Source: Diphasiastrum complanatum
Taxonomy: Eukaryota > Streptophyta > Lycopodiopsida > Lycopodiales > Lycopodiaceae
Reading direction: 5' to 3'
NCBI GenBank assembly: GCA_029204225.1
Contig: CM055113.1
Coordinates: 2,438,081 to 2,502,080 of the forward strand
Length of the DNA: 64,000 nucleotides
This document shows, piece by piece, positions 22,325 to 33,294 of this stretch (the stretch's first letter is position 1; every line of letters begins with the position of its first letter). The position numbers and the translations under genes were made by a program. The notes beneath the pieces are model-generated. The model was given only the letters and a program-made list of their open reading frames with translations. It did no database searches and was not told the DNA's origin.

Positions 22325-23551
22325 CTCCCTCCCCCTTAAGAACCGTCTTGGTCCTCTAAGACAAAGTCTGGAAAAATCTTGCGAAGGACGCTGCCTCTTT
22401 CCCAAGTGGCATTCTCAACAGGCTGATCATTCCACTTAACCAGATATTCTCGGTATAGAGTATGACGAGTCTGCGTCTCTCTACTATCAACAATCTCCTC
22501 TGGTTCATGTGGAGGTTGTTGAGGATCCAATGGGAGAACTAGAACACTGTCCCCTACCAGATTGTCTGATCTGGTTAAGGCTTTTCATAACTGACTTACA
22601 TGAAAGACTGGAAAAACCTTACTGCTGTGTGAGAGTTCTAGTTCATAGGTGACCTCGCCTAGTCTCCTACTGATGGTAAAGGGACCACAATACCTTGGAG
22701 ACAACTTAGCACACACTCCTGATTTGAGGGTTTTAGAGTCAACTGGGACTCTCAAGTAGACTTTCTCACCAGTGGAGAACTGCACATCCCGTCTGTGTGG
22801 ATCTGCATAATGCCTGGCTCAATCCTGGGACTGCCTGATGCTACGCTTAGCATGTTCTGTCATCTGGTTTAGGTCCTCTAAAAAGTTTCTGGCTGCTTCA
22901 ACTTTTTCTTGTCTAAACCCTACAGCTGTGGGTGAGCGTGGCTGAAAACCGTACATCAGCATAAATGGGCTGTATCCCGTAGCTGAATGTTTGGTACTGT
23001 TGTAAGCAAACTCTAATATCGAGAGATACTCCTCCCAATTAGTCTGCTTCTTGCTGACGTATGCACGAAGCATATCCTCCAGCACTTGATTTACCCTTTC
23101 TGTTTGACAGTCCGTCTGTGGATGGTCGGTGGTACTCATATTAAGTTTAGTATGGAGATGATGGAATACTGCCCTCCAAAAATTTCCAGTAAACTTACTG
23201 TCCCGGTCGCTGACTATGCCGGAAGGTAGACCGTACAATTTAAATAGCCCGTCTACAAACAACCTCTCTAACTCTGGAGCTCAAACGGTTGTTTTGGTCG
23301 GAATGAAATGAGCCATTTTGTTCAAACGGTCAACTGTGACCCATATAGCGTCATTACCCTTGTGGGTTTTAGGCAGGCCTACTATAAAATCCATGGAGAT
23401 ACTCTCCCATTTACCAGCTGGTATTTCTAAGGGATGCAACAACCCTCCTACCTTTAAACGCTCTGCTTTATTTACTTGACATTTCTGGCAACTGGTTACA
23501 TACTAACTAGGTTCATATTTCAACAGCTCCCCCTTAAACCTATTAAATAAA
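22325..23551 (-). pseudogene. Chromovirus integrase and chromodomain, copy C (5'-truncated)
   Basis: Minus-strand pieces give, in protein order: the CQKCQVNKAERL end of the H2C2 finger near 23490, the catalytic core (SMDFIVGLPKT, VSDRDSKFTGNFW, EFAYNSTKHSATGYSPF), the C-terminal SH3-like part (FSTGEKVYLRVPVDSKTLK, SPRYCGPFTISRRLG) and the chromodomain ending at 22336. Stops interrupt it at about 23279, 22815 and 22590. Everything upstream of the H2C2 finger is lost at the junction with the next LTR. Confidence 0.88.
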
Positions 23552-23556
23552 CCCCT

Positions 23557-23913
23557 TGTTACGAGCTCGTAACCAGTGTCGAACCCTAGAGAACACAGAT
23601 AGGTCAGATACCACAGTCAGGGTCGTGTCCAGTGTACATGACCAACAGGGCAAGACAGTTGAGTAGTGTGCCCCAGCACGGTCCATAGCCATGGCGGGCC
23701 TAACACAGCCTAGGGACCCTGTCAGCAGGATAGGGCTCCCAGTTGGGTCCCGACGTGCAGTCGGCCACGTCAGTGCCACGTGGCCGACACTTGGCAGTAG
23801 CATGCTACCAGTCCTCACACTGGGCTAGGAGGGGCTTACTCTATATCAGGGAGTAGGCAAGGTTGGGTGGATCATTTAGTGTTTGCCCTACTGTGGTGTT
23901 AGGATCTATTACA
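23557..23913 (+). repeat. Chromovirus 5' LTR, copy B (357 bp)
   Basis: Differs from the copy A LTR at only a handful of positions, including a one-base deletion (GACAGTTGAG). It is preceded by the same five bases, CCCCT (23552-23556), as copy A. Confidence 0.92.
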
Positions 23914-24807
23914 CTGGTATTAGAGCCATCTCCATCCTAGGGAGTTCAGGACAGCAGTAGAGAAAGCTATCAGAAGATAGGAAAGATTTCTCAGTTTCTC
24001 AGAAAAGATTAGAGGAGGAGAATCGTTGTAGGAACAGCCTTCAAACCCTTGAAATTCACTGAGAGTTTACAGTTGTAGGAAGTAGAATTCCTTCTGTAGG
24101 TAAATCGCTGGAAAGGCAGCAATCTATATCAGATTTCAGACATCTGATAGGAGATTTTAGAAAGGAATTAGAGTAGAAACCAGCGAGCAGTTCCATCGCT
24201 GTGGGATCAAAAATCTACCTCTGAAATTTCAGAGAAATCCAAGGAAATTTGAAGGGTTTCCAAGCAAATTTTCTTAGTAGGGTCAGCGCTGGACAGGGAG
24301 GAGAAAAGGTGAAAATTTATCCCTGTTTGTTGAGAATTCTCAGGAGTTTGAGCTTCAAAATTACTTGCTACAGACCAGCGACCTACAGGCTTGGGTCAAA
24401 TCGGAGATTTGAAGTGATTTAGAGCTGTAAATTGGACAAATCGGGCCGGATAGGTTGCTGTCCAACCAGCGAGGGCAGGGACTTCAAAAATTCCGGATTT
24501 CCTTTTGCAAATATCCGGTTTTTACTCAGTTTGATGGAGCCCCACACCTGAAATCAGATCAGTTAGCTAATCAACTCAAGAACCGGGAAATTTGGCACCG
24601 TTTTGAAGCTTCAAACTGGCATTTTCCGAGACAGCAGGTCTGAAATCTTGGGTAAAAGAGCTGAGAGGGTTCCTCTTCATTCTTTCTTTGGAAGAACAGT
24701 CCTCAGAAACAGCTAAGTCATCTTTCCTTTCCCTTGTACAGTTGTAAATTAGTCTTCTAGACTTTTTTTCCTTCAGAAGTTAAGGTAGCTCTCTTTCAGT
24801 TCCGAAG
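23914..24807 (+). other. Chromovirus leader, copy B
   Basis: Nearly identical to the copy A leader, including the C-to-T change in the primer site (CTGGTATTAGAGCC) and the spaced CAGCG/CGCTG motifs. No coding frame. Confidence 0.75.
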
Positions 24808-27800
24808 ATGACCACTCCTCAGGGACCTGATCAACCCCCGGAGAGAGGCTTCGACGAACTTGAAACAGAAGCCTTGGCTTACAGAAAAGGGAAGGAACCC
24901 ATGGAAGTAGAAGAACAGGAACAGTTCGGCGAAGAACTCGACGAACTGGTTACCAAGGAGCAGTTCCTCCAATTGGTAACAGAAGTGGATAAACTGAAGT
25001 TGGCATTAGCCAATTTCAAGTCCAGTGTGGACGACTCGTTCGCTGATCAACCCCCGGAGAGAGGCTTCGACGAAGAAGCCTTGGCTTACACAAAAGGGAA
25101 GGAACCCATGGAAGTAGAAGAACAGGAACAGTTCGGCGAAGAACTCGACGAACTGGTTACCAAGGAGCAGTTCCTCCAATTGGTAACAGAAGTGGATGAA
25201 CTGAAGTTGGCATTAGCCAATTTCAAGTCCAGTGTGGACGACTCGTTCGCTGAACTCAAAAACTTGATTTTGAGTTCCGCGAAAGGAAGCCTTCCCTCCA
25301 CTTCTCAGTTATCCCCTTCTCCACTTCCATCAGTTTCGGGTGAGACTTTACGGTCTCACCCCAGTGTTTTTAAAGACTTAAAACCTCCTACTTTTAATGG
25401 GGAAGAGAAGGATAGAAATGCAGATATTCTACAAACCTTCCTCAGCAAATGGAAGAACATTCATGCTCTTAAATAGACCCCTGACCATTTGCAAGCCATT
25501 GAGGCCAGTCTATCCTTAGGGCCTATGGCCTATAAGTGGTGGTTAAATCTCCAGGAGACTGGGCAGACTCCCCGATCATGGAAAGCTTTTGAAGAAGCTT
25601 TCCTAAGAGAATTTCTACCAGAGAATGAACTTGATAGAGCCTGGGATGCCTGGGAAAGAACAGTAATGGACAAGTCCCTCATCCAATATATCTCGCAGTA
25701 TCGAGAAGCAATTTTAAAGATTAAAAATATGGATGACTATCAGAAAATCAGGGCTTTGTCCGTGGCCTCAAAGATGAATATAAAGTGGAGGTCCAGAGAA
25801 ACTCGCCTACTACCCTTGAGCAAGCTCTCAGATATGCTCAAATCTATGATGATTCAGTGGGTAGGAAGAGGGCGAGACAACAGCCACTTTCTGAGCAGCC
25901 TTCTCAGAAAGACTTTCAATTTAAAAAGAAATTTTTAAAAAGAAAGAAAGAAGATAAATTTAAAGGTGAAGCTCCTCAGAAACGCCCTTCACTCATACAG
26001 CCCTTAAAACCAGATGATTTTGAGAAAGCCAAACAAGAACGTTTGTGCTTTGTGTGTATGGGCAAGGGACACACGGTCAGACAGTTTCCCAAGGGGCCTT
26101 TCACTCAAAAAGATAAGAAAGATAAAAAACAAGTTCATCTTGTTCAGACTGTATGTTTCCCTAGTTACTCGGCAGCTTCCGAGATCAAAGTGTATCATAA
26201 AGATCATGAACACTGTTGCCAGCTGACCTCTGCAATGCTAGCGAGACCCTTCAGCTTTGGGCCGCATGACCTAGTACGTATGCATGGGAAAGTTGGTAAC
26301 CAGTCAGTAAGAGTCATGGTTGATGATGGGGCAACCCATAATTTTATCAACCACACCCTGGTCAAAAAGCTTAAACTACCAGAAGTACCTAGTCAGCATA
26401 GGTACATAGTTTCATTAGCTAAGGGTGAAGATAAAAAAATATGGGAGACTATGGTAAGTAAGTTAAATCTTGGTATTCAGGGGTACCAAGATGAAATAAA
26501 CTTTTTTTTTTTTCAGATAATTCACCTGGATCGAACAGACATTGTTCTCGGGAGAGATTGGCTCTACAGTTTAGGACCTTCCCTCCACAGAAACTATCAG
26601 GAGAACACCCTCAGCTTGCAGCATAAAGGCCGAGAGATCCAGTTGCATGGGGAGCATGATGTTCCCAACAGCCCTATGGTCTGCAGTTTAGAGCTCTGTC
26701 AGCTAATCGGAGACGAAGACCATCGGGTATTCTTATGTGACTTTCAGTTTATTCCTGAAGTTTCTATTTCCAGTTCTATTCAGCAGAAAATCAGTAAATT
26801 ATAAACTTTATTGTCTAAATTTAAAGATGTTTTTCCTGAAGATTTGCCACATGGTTTACCACCTAGCAGAGAGGTAGATCATGTAATAAACCTAGTACCA
26901 GGTACAGCACCTGTTTCTAAACCTCCGTATCGGGTCAGCCGAACAAAGGATGAAGAAATAACTAGGCAGTTAACAGACTATCTTGGGAAAGGCCAAATTC
27001 AGACCAGTAGTTCACCATGGGCCTCACCAGTCCTATTGGTGAAAAAGAAAGAGGGGTCTATGCGTCTTTGCGTAGATTACAGAGCCCTCAATAAAGTCAC
27101 AATTAAGAATAAATACCCTATGCCTCGGGCAGACGAGTTGTTTGATCAACTCGACGGGGCTAAGTTTTTCAGCAAAATAGACCTCAGATCGGGATATCAT
27201 CAAGTCCGTATAAAATCGGAAGATGTCTCGAAAAAAGCTTTTAGGACTCGTCACGGTCATTATGAGTTTAAGGTGATGCCATTTGGGCTCACAAATGCTC
27301 CAGCTACCTTTATGACCTTGTTGAACAGTGTCCTCAGACCATGGGTAAGTTTGTAGTCGTATTTTTAGAAGACATCCTCGTTTACAGCAAAACGAGGAAG
27401 GAGCATCTAAAACACCTCAGAAAGGTGTTTCGACTGCTTAGAAAGCATAAGCTCTATGCTAAACAATCCAAGTGTGAATTCTTCGTTGAAGAAGTAGCAT
27501 ATTTGGGTCACATTATCTCTTCAGATGGGATTAAGATGGACCCAAATAAGGTTAAAGCCATACTCAGTTGGTTGAGACCTCAGAATATTTTGGAACTTCA
27601 AATCTTTCTTGGTCTGGCGGGATATTACAGACGATTTGTCAAGGAATATGCTCAGATAGCAGTCCCTATGACAAATCTCCTTAAGGGAAAGGGAAAGGAG
27701 TTCATTTGGGAGTCCGCATAGCAGGAGAGCTTTGATGCTCTCAAAACAGCCTTAGCTACAGCACCAGTTTTAAAAGTCATCGACCCAATCAGCCATTTGT

Positions 27801-28502
27801 GGTCGAAACAGATGCTAGCGACTTTGCAGTAGGTGCTGTGCTAACTCAGGGTGGACGACCAGTTGCGTTCGAGTGTAAAAAACTCGAGCCAGCTCAGACT
27901 AGGTACAGTGCCTATGAAAAGGAACTCTTTTCTATAGTCGATGCCCTTAAGACTTGGAGGCATTATTTGTATGGTGCCAACTTTGAGGTCTTGACAGACC
28001 ATGAGAGTCTCAGATACCTTTGCAATCAACCTGAGCTTAGAGGTTGGAAAGCTCGTTGGGCAGAGTTGATGCAAGAGTTTGACATGTCTATCAGATTTAG
28101 ACGTAGAAAATTCAATACAGTAGCAGATGCCCTTAGCAGAATGCCTATGATAAACGAACTGAGTTTTACTCAGATTCGTAATGAGTTACTCGAGTCCTTG
28201 AGAGGGAAATGCCAGCATGATGCATTCTTCTCTACTATTTGGAACTCAGTCCAGAGCAGACAGTTACAGACTCCAGAACCAGTTCCCGAGGCTGGTGCCA
28301 GTTCATCCAAGAATACGGCAGCTTCCGTTGAGGATGAAGATGAGTCCGAGTATACGTTGTCAGATGACGTTGAGGATTCTGAGCTTGTATTACCCAAGCA
28401 AACCCCAGTGGTTGAGGGTCAGTTGACTCAAGGATTCAAATGGAAACGGTATTCCATTCAGGATGAGTACTTGCTCTATAGAGATAGAGTATGTGTCCCC
28501 AA
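24808..28502 (+). pseudogene. Chromovirus gag-pol, copy B, truncated in the H2C2 finger
   Basis: ATG 24808. The first 72 codons of gag are tandemly duplicated (second copy from 25045, lacking three codons). A stop at 25474 replaces CAG. There is a frameshift near 25752, the knuckle has Phe for its last Cys, and a T-run inserts FFF near 26503. Another stop lies at 26802. In RT, ACTT is lost near 27343 and the catalytic motif reads FLED instead of FLDD. There is a stop at 27719 and a base lost near 27786. RNase H and the linker continue to LLYRDRVCVP, where the sequence switches to hAT DNA at about 28502. Integrase is absent. Confidence 0.9.
24829..25251 (+). repeat. 216-bp tandem duplication in gag, copy B
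   Basis: GATCAACCCCCGGAGAGAGG occurs at 24829 and again at 25045. The frame is kept, so the predicted coiled-coil segment is doubled. The second unit lacks nine bases (codons LET). Copies A, A' and D have one unit. Confidence 0.85.
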
Positions 28503-28904
28503 GCGAGCCTGTGAAATGCATTCTCTGTATTTTTTTAAATGCAATGTAATACATGTCTTTATGAAATGCTGTCACGGGTTTGGGGTTTAGGGGTAATTGC
28601 TTTGCTCATGATCGTTTGGAGTGCATGTGGTATCAGTTTGCTGTGGCATCAATGATCAGTTTGTAGGTGCATTTCTGTAAAGCTATCATTCTTTTCAATC
28701 AAAATTAATTGAAAATACGATTCACACATGTGCATAGAATTTGACATAAAACTAAAAATACATCACATGTACAGACCGACACACGCACAATGTGCAGCAA
28801 ATAAAGTACGCCAAACACTGAATATAATGTGAAAAATGGTCTAAATACAATGGTCGACCGTCTGCTAGAAACAAACTACTGAAACTAAAATAACAGAGCC
28901 ACAA
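28503..28904 (-). other. hAT copy 1, region 3' of the transposase gene
   Basis: Matches 42705-43053 of the complete element (GCGAGCCTG at the junction, then the AGGGGT(A/G)ATTG block and the stretch before the stop codon). It is the intergenic region between the two convergent hAT genes. The small gene and left terminus are missing here, replaced by chromovirus copy B. Confidence 0.7.
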
Positions 28905-30512
28905 TCAATGCTCTGGCTCTGACTCAGACGAATGCTCCGGAGACAACTCACGGCCCCGAGCTGACTCTCGCAGCTGATATCTGTGCCTGTCTGGAACTGG
29001 CATGGGCTGTGTATCCGAGGAGGAGGACTCGTCACTAGCATCATCCCAATCTGCCTTCGCATTTGCCCCCAAGCAAGCCAAACCAACAACACCAGCTCCA
29101 GCTGGCTGTAATACTGCACCTCTAGCTGTACCTGTAGCCCTGCGAGGTTGTCCTCTCCTCCCTGGCAGTTTCTGTGCTTTTCCTTTCTTGTTCGGTGCAC
29201 CCTTGGGCCTTCCTGGTCTCTTGCGGACGAGAGGAGTTGTCAATGCCTCATCTCCCCCATGCAAATCACCTGGTTGGCTAGGCTGGGCCCAAGCTGAGGC
29301 CGGTTGGGATAGGGAAGCCAAAGAGGGAACTCCCTGTGCAGCTGAGCGAGGAGGATGAGCTCGTGGAGTGTGTGCCCGTGGGGCTGCTGCAGGTGGAGGA
29401 ACTGGCTGTGCAAGAGGCAAGTACAATTGCGATAAGTCCTGAAAGGGGCGTTGCGGTGGCCGGTACTGGTACATCTTGGGTGCTGCCAAAGGGGGAGCCA
29501 GTGGAGTGGGTGCTGCCAAAGGAGGAGGATGTGAAGTGGGTGCTGCCATTGGAGGAGCCACTGTGGATGTGGTCGCTGCAAGAGAAAAACGTGGGCACAG
29601 ATGGTGGCCTGCCATGGAGACCTGGTGCTGCAGAAGTGGACGGCGATGGAGGGGCTGCAGGCTTTAATGGCATCGGTGGCACTGGAGGTGTTGTGCGGCG
29701 CACATATACCCTCTGAGGAACTGGAGGAACTGGAGGCACCTCATCTAGCTGCTCTGGCTGAGACTCTGTGTATGGCATGCTGGCAAGAGATGATGGGGGT
29801 GCCCTGACGCTCGGCATCTGCTGGGCCTCTGAATCCAACGTGGCAATCAAGTCATCTAGCTGGGCATCTGAATACAAATTCTCTAGGCTCTGGGCCTCAT
29901 CCTGTGCACCATCCCCTGAATCAACCCGTGCCTCATCATGTGCACCCTATAGACCCTGCATGGCCTCCCAATCGGTGCAATCAAAGTCATCTGGTGTCTC
30001 CTCTAATGTGTTGTCGGAGTAATGGCCATGACTCTTTACTGCACGCATCCAAGCAACTGCGGGACCGGCATCTAAATCACTCTGCCCTCTATCAAGAGCC
30101 TCCTCCATCATATTGACATAGGTAGGTATGTCACTGGCCCCCCCTGTGTGCCCTGCCTGTCTCCCGGTATAACCTGTGCCATGTGCCCCACCTCTGCCAC
30201 GTGATGCACCTGTGACCCCTCCCCGTGGCGTGTGCCCTACACCTGTATCATCTGCCTCATCCCACTCTGATCTGGCAAACACAACCCGAATGGGCTCATC
30301 CTCATCCTGCTCATCCTCTGACACTGGCTCATCTGCCTCATATAATGGAGGCTCTCTGTGCTCAAGCCCAAGCTCTCTCTCTCTCTCTCTCATCTTGGCA
30401 AGCTCCCTCTCTCTCTCTGCCATCAACTGTGTGCCCAAGTCATCTGCAGGCATGGGATGGACGCTGTCCGTAGGCAAGTCAACCTGGCCCTCCAAATCAT
30501 ATATCTTCGTCT
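28905..30512 (-). pseudogene. hAT transposase exon 4, copy 1: proline-rich tail with AT-hook-like motifs
   Basis: Encodes the long C-terminal extension found only in this family here. It starts TKIYDLEGQVDLPTDS, then acidic and Arg/Gly-rich parts (GASRGRGG), a Gln/Pro/Ala-rich central part, and RKRPGRPKGAPNKKGKAQ plus GRRGQPRRA, which resemble AT-hooks. It ends in SESEPEH. A stop near 29948 and a frameshift near 29590 break it. It is homologous to 43054-44683. Confidence 0.8.
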
Positions 30513-30599
30513 GCAAGGTCAAAATTGAGCATGTCAGGAAAACAACTTGATTAGAAATTGAAACCTACATTTTAGTGAGACGTCAACCAACATGCTATG

Positions 30600-31135
30600 G
30601 GAGAATAGCCCATCACTTGCAATGCGCTCGTAATGGTCGGCAGTCTCCTGGCGAGACGTGCGTTGGTGCTGCAGAACACCGACTGCTCTAGCTGACTCAC
30701 TAACAACCTGTTTCTTCTCCTCGTGTGAATGAGGGCCCATGTGCTCCAATTACGCTCACACACGGAGGCAGCGCAATCCTGTGGTACGTGCAATGAAACG
30801 GTTTAGCACATGTGCACGGGTGGAACGTCAACGAAACACAACAAGGGAGGATGAGATGAGATGCATACCTATGAAAGGACACGCAGTGGAAGACGTTGCA
30901 TGGAGGGATAGGTGCTACCGTACATGGTCCACCAGGTAATGGGGAGCTGCCTCCTCTCTGGATCCTAAGCAGCCGGGTGACCGAACGTGCCCATGCCGAA
31001 ATGAAACGCAGCTAACTCCTCCATGAGTCTGATAGGAGCCAAGCCAATGTGTGGACCCACCCTGTAGATGTACTCAAGCCAATCCGACTCGAGCTCCCTG
31101 TCTGATATCTGTGTCAGAGAGAGGAAGAGGGGATG
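30600..31135 (-). pseudogene. hAT transposase exons 2-3, copy 1
   Basis: Minus-strand exon 3 (CERNWSTWALIHTRRRNRL, the hallmark of the hAT dimerisation domain) lies near 30778-30618. Exon 2 (RQLPITWWTM near 30935) lies before it. The end of exon 2 reads TCATAG before the donor GTATGC, so a stop replaces the Gln found in the other copies. Exon 2 is interrupted at 31135 by a 567-bp insertion. Confidence 0.75.
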
Positions 31136-31702
31136 TGTCAGACTCCCTCTCTGATCTTCTCTTCAAACCTTGCTAATTTCCTGCACATACAAGCATCAAA
31201 TTACTTCTAAGACAAGATGGAGCTGGCTGCCTTGTCTCCTCCCAGCCTTTGCTGCATAGATTATGATGAGGAATGCCTCTCTCTAGGCTCACTTATCCAA
31301 AATCCTCAAGCACCCCTTAACCCTGACCCTTCCTAAATCTCGACACATGGCCAACTCCATGCACAGTCGACACTTGCCACTTGGCAATACCGTGACACAT
31401 AGGCAAGCGAGTAGGCTAACGTGTCACTCATCCATTGGACCAAATGTCCCAGTGGTCATGTGACACGTGTCATGTTTGACCGGTCAACCCTGACATGTGT
31501 CACTCATTCACTGGACTGACCCAGTACCCTATACCCAAGCAACATGCGACTCTGAGGCTCAGAAACATCATTATCAACTTTATTTACATTTCTGTTACAA
31601 AGGTCACCACAGGCCGGTGACTTAGCCATTTCTGTATTTACAAGAAGTACATCTATAAGTAAAAACAGTAAACAACCGGGACAGGGAGTAAAAACTGTAA
31701 CT
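31136..31702. mobile_element. Probable solo LTR (567 bp) with GGATG target duplication
   Basis: Foreign sequence interrupts exon 2 of hAT copy 1. GGATG occurs on both sides (31131-31135 and 31703-31707) but once in the other hAT copies, so this is a 5-bp target duplication as made by LTR elements. The insert begins TGTCAGAC but ends GTAACT instead of the usual CA. It has no coding frame. Its internal CACTTGGCA, GTGACAC and CATGTGTCAC blocks recall LTR composition. Confidence 0.6.
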
Positions 31703-32240
31703 GGATGCAAGATGTGTGCAACGCTGTGGATACTCATCCTGCACGAAGTCGAAGCTGGAGACCAAGATGTTGAGGATTGGCCTCCTCCTGACATCAGTCC
31801 AGCCATCGGACATGATGCTGCATCCATATGTGGCCCAATGGCGGCGTAGAGGCTCCATCTCTCTAGACAAGGGCTCGACCCTATCTCTCAGCATGTGTGT
31901 GCGGACAACCTCTGAACTAGGGACTCTCGAGCTAGGGTTGACAGACTGTGCAAGGCGGAATGCCCTTCTGAAGGGCTCAGAATCGGTGATGGCAAATGGT
32001 AGGTTCAGCTCATATATCAAACTGGCCACGGCCTATGTGGCCTCTCTGTCCATGTGCGGCTGATGCGTGCCGAGAATGGTCTGCTGCACAAGGGATCTCC
32101 CTGGTGGGCAACGGGTGGTGGACCTCTAGCATGGTGCACCAACCGTGACGGGAATGGATGATGGCGTGATAGGCTGGGCACTAGTGGTTGCATCGGCTGT
32201 ACACGTGGAATGGGGAGACTGGGATGCACTGGCAGGGATG
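31703..32240 (-). pseudogene. hAT transposase exon 1 part, copy 1, internally deleted
   Basis: Encodes YELNLPFAITDSEPFRRAFR, the DUF659 N-terminal part, and YGCSIMSDGWTDVRRRP (with the first catalytic-type Asp), up to NILVSS. There it jumps to EYPQRCTHLAS of exon 2, so the rest of DUF659 is deleted. The 5' part of exon 1 is cut at about 32240 by palindromic DNA. Confidence 0.8.
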
Positions 32241-32440
32241 GTTGCCATAGTTGTGTCGAACCGCGGTTCGTTCAAAGAATCGCGATTCGAACCGCCGGTT
32301 CGAACCGTTTTTTTGGGTTCAATCCGGAAAAAAAAGAAAATGGAAAAAAAAAACTTAAATTTTTTTTTCAAAGAAAAAACGGTTTGAACCCGTTTTTTTT
32401 TTTTTTTTTTAAACGGTTCGAACCGTTCTGTTTTGGCATT
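32241..32440. repeat. Palindromic GGTTCGAACC array
   Basis: Contains CGAACCGCGGTTCG, a 14-bp palindrome near 32258, several GGTTCGAACC units, and poly-A/poly-T runs that place GAACCCG and CGGGTTC-like pieces in inverted order. It resembles a transposon terminus with subterminal palindromes. It interrupts hAT copy 1 and is followed by (GA)n. Confidence 0.5.
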
Positions 32441-32442
32441 TT

Positions 32443-32444
<2 letters not shown>

Positions 32445-32530
<86 letters not shown>
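32445..32530. repeat. (AG)n microsatellite
   Basis: 43 uninterrupted AG units. No LINE 3' hairpin lies beside it, unlike the tracts at 55497 and 56942. Confidence 0.95.
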
Positions 32531-32532
<2 letters not shown>

Positions 32533-32902
32533 TTCGGGGTTTTTTTTCTGGTGTACTGTGTTTCATTGGAAATTGTAATATGTATGATGTACCGTGTGAC
32601 ATTAATGTTTTGAGTGACGAGTAACAATGATCAATCTTTCTACTCATGTATGGAAGTTGGTAGTTACTAGCTAATCTCACAAATGATATCAGATAGAATC
32701 TAGATCCTAGCTAAAACTGTGAGCAACAGATGGATCAAGAACCCTAAATCACAGGTGGCAGGTATTGTTAGGTAACAAAACTTAGGAGCTGCACGTCAGG
32801 ATTCAAATTTCAATATCGATTAATCACGAATTATAGTGTACATGTTATCCATTAACACTAAGAAAGCACTTCTTTTTGACATAATCGAAGGGTAGAAACT
32901 AA
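32531..32902. other. Unassigned DNA
   Basis: No frame, repeat or motif that I recognise. It separates the (AG)n from the poly-G and the next chromovirus. Confidence 0.5.
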
Positions 32903-32922
32903 GGGGGGGGGGGGGGGGGGGG
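32903..32922 (+). repeat. Poly-G tract abutting an LTR
   Basis: Twenty G residues follow CTAA and directly precede the LTR. The family polypurine tract is AAGGGGGAGGGAG, so this may be an expanded tract, which would make the LTR a 3' LTR of a lost element. Assembly error is also possible. Confidence 0.7.
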
Positions 32923-33280
32923 TGTTATGAGCTCGTGACCAGTGCCGAACCCTAGAGAACACAGATAGGTCAGATACCACAGTCAGGGTCGTGTCCAGCG
33001 TACACGACCAACAGGGCAAGACAGTGTGAGTAGTGTGCCCCAACACGGTCCATAGCCATGGCGGGCCTAACACAGTCTAGGGACCCTGTCAGCAGGACAG
33101 GGCCCCCAGTGGGGTCCCGACGTGCAGTTGGCCACGTTAGTGACACATGGCCAACACTTGGCAGTTGCATGCTACTTGTCCTCACACTGGGCTAGGAGGG
33201 GCTTACTCTATATCAGGGAGTAGGCAAGGTTGGGTGGATCAGTTAGTGTTTGCCCTACTGTGGTGTTAGGATCTATTACA
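32923..33280 (+). repeat. Chromovirus 5' LTR, copy D (358 bp)
   Basis: TGTTATGAGC...TATTACA, full length. The terminal palindrome and the G-box are mutated. It is followed by an intact primer site. Confidence 0.92.
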
Positions 33281-33281
33281 T

Positions 33282-33294
33282 TGGTATCAGAGCC
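33282..33294 (+). promoter_or_regulatory. Primer-binding site, copy D
   Basis: TGGTATCAGAGCC, the tRNA-iMet-type site in its standard form, two bases after the LTR. Copies A and B carry one change here. Confidence 0.9.

Noticed and set aside
29002-29807. Plus-strand frames antisense to hAT exon 4
   Set aside because: GC-rich, codon-biased minus-strand coding DNA leaves open shadows. The minus-strand frame is the one conserved between copies 1 and 3.
32126-32680. Frames encoding long (SL)n or (ER)n protein
   Set aside because: Produced by the (AG)n microsatellite. The same applies to frames over 55497-55564 and 56942-57040.
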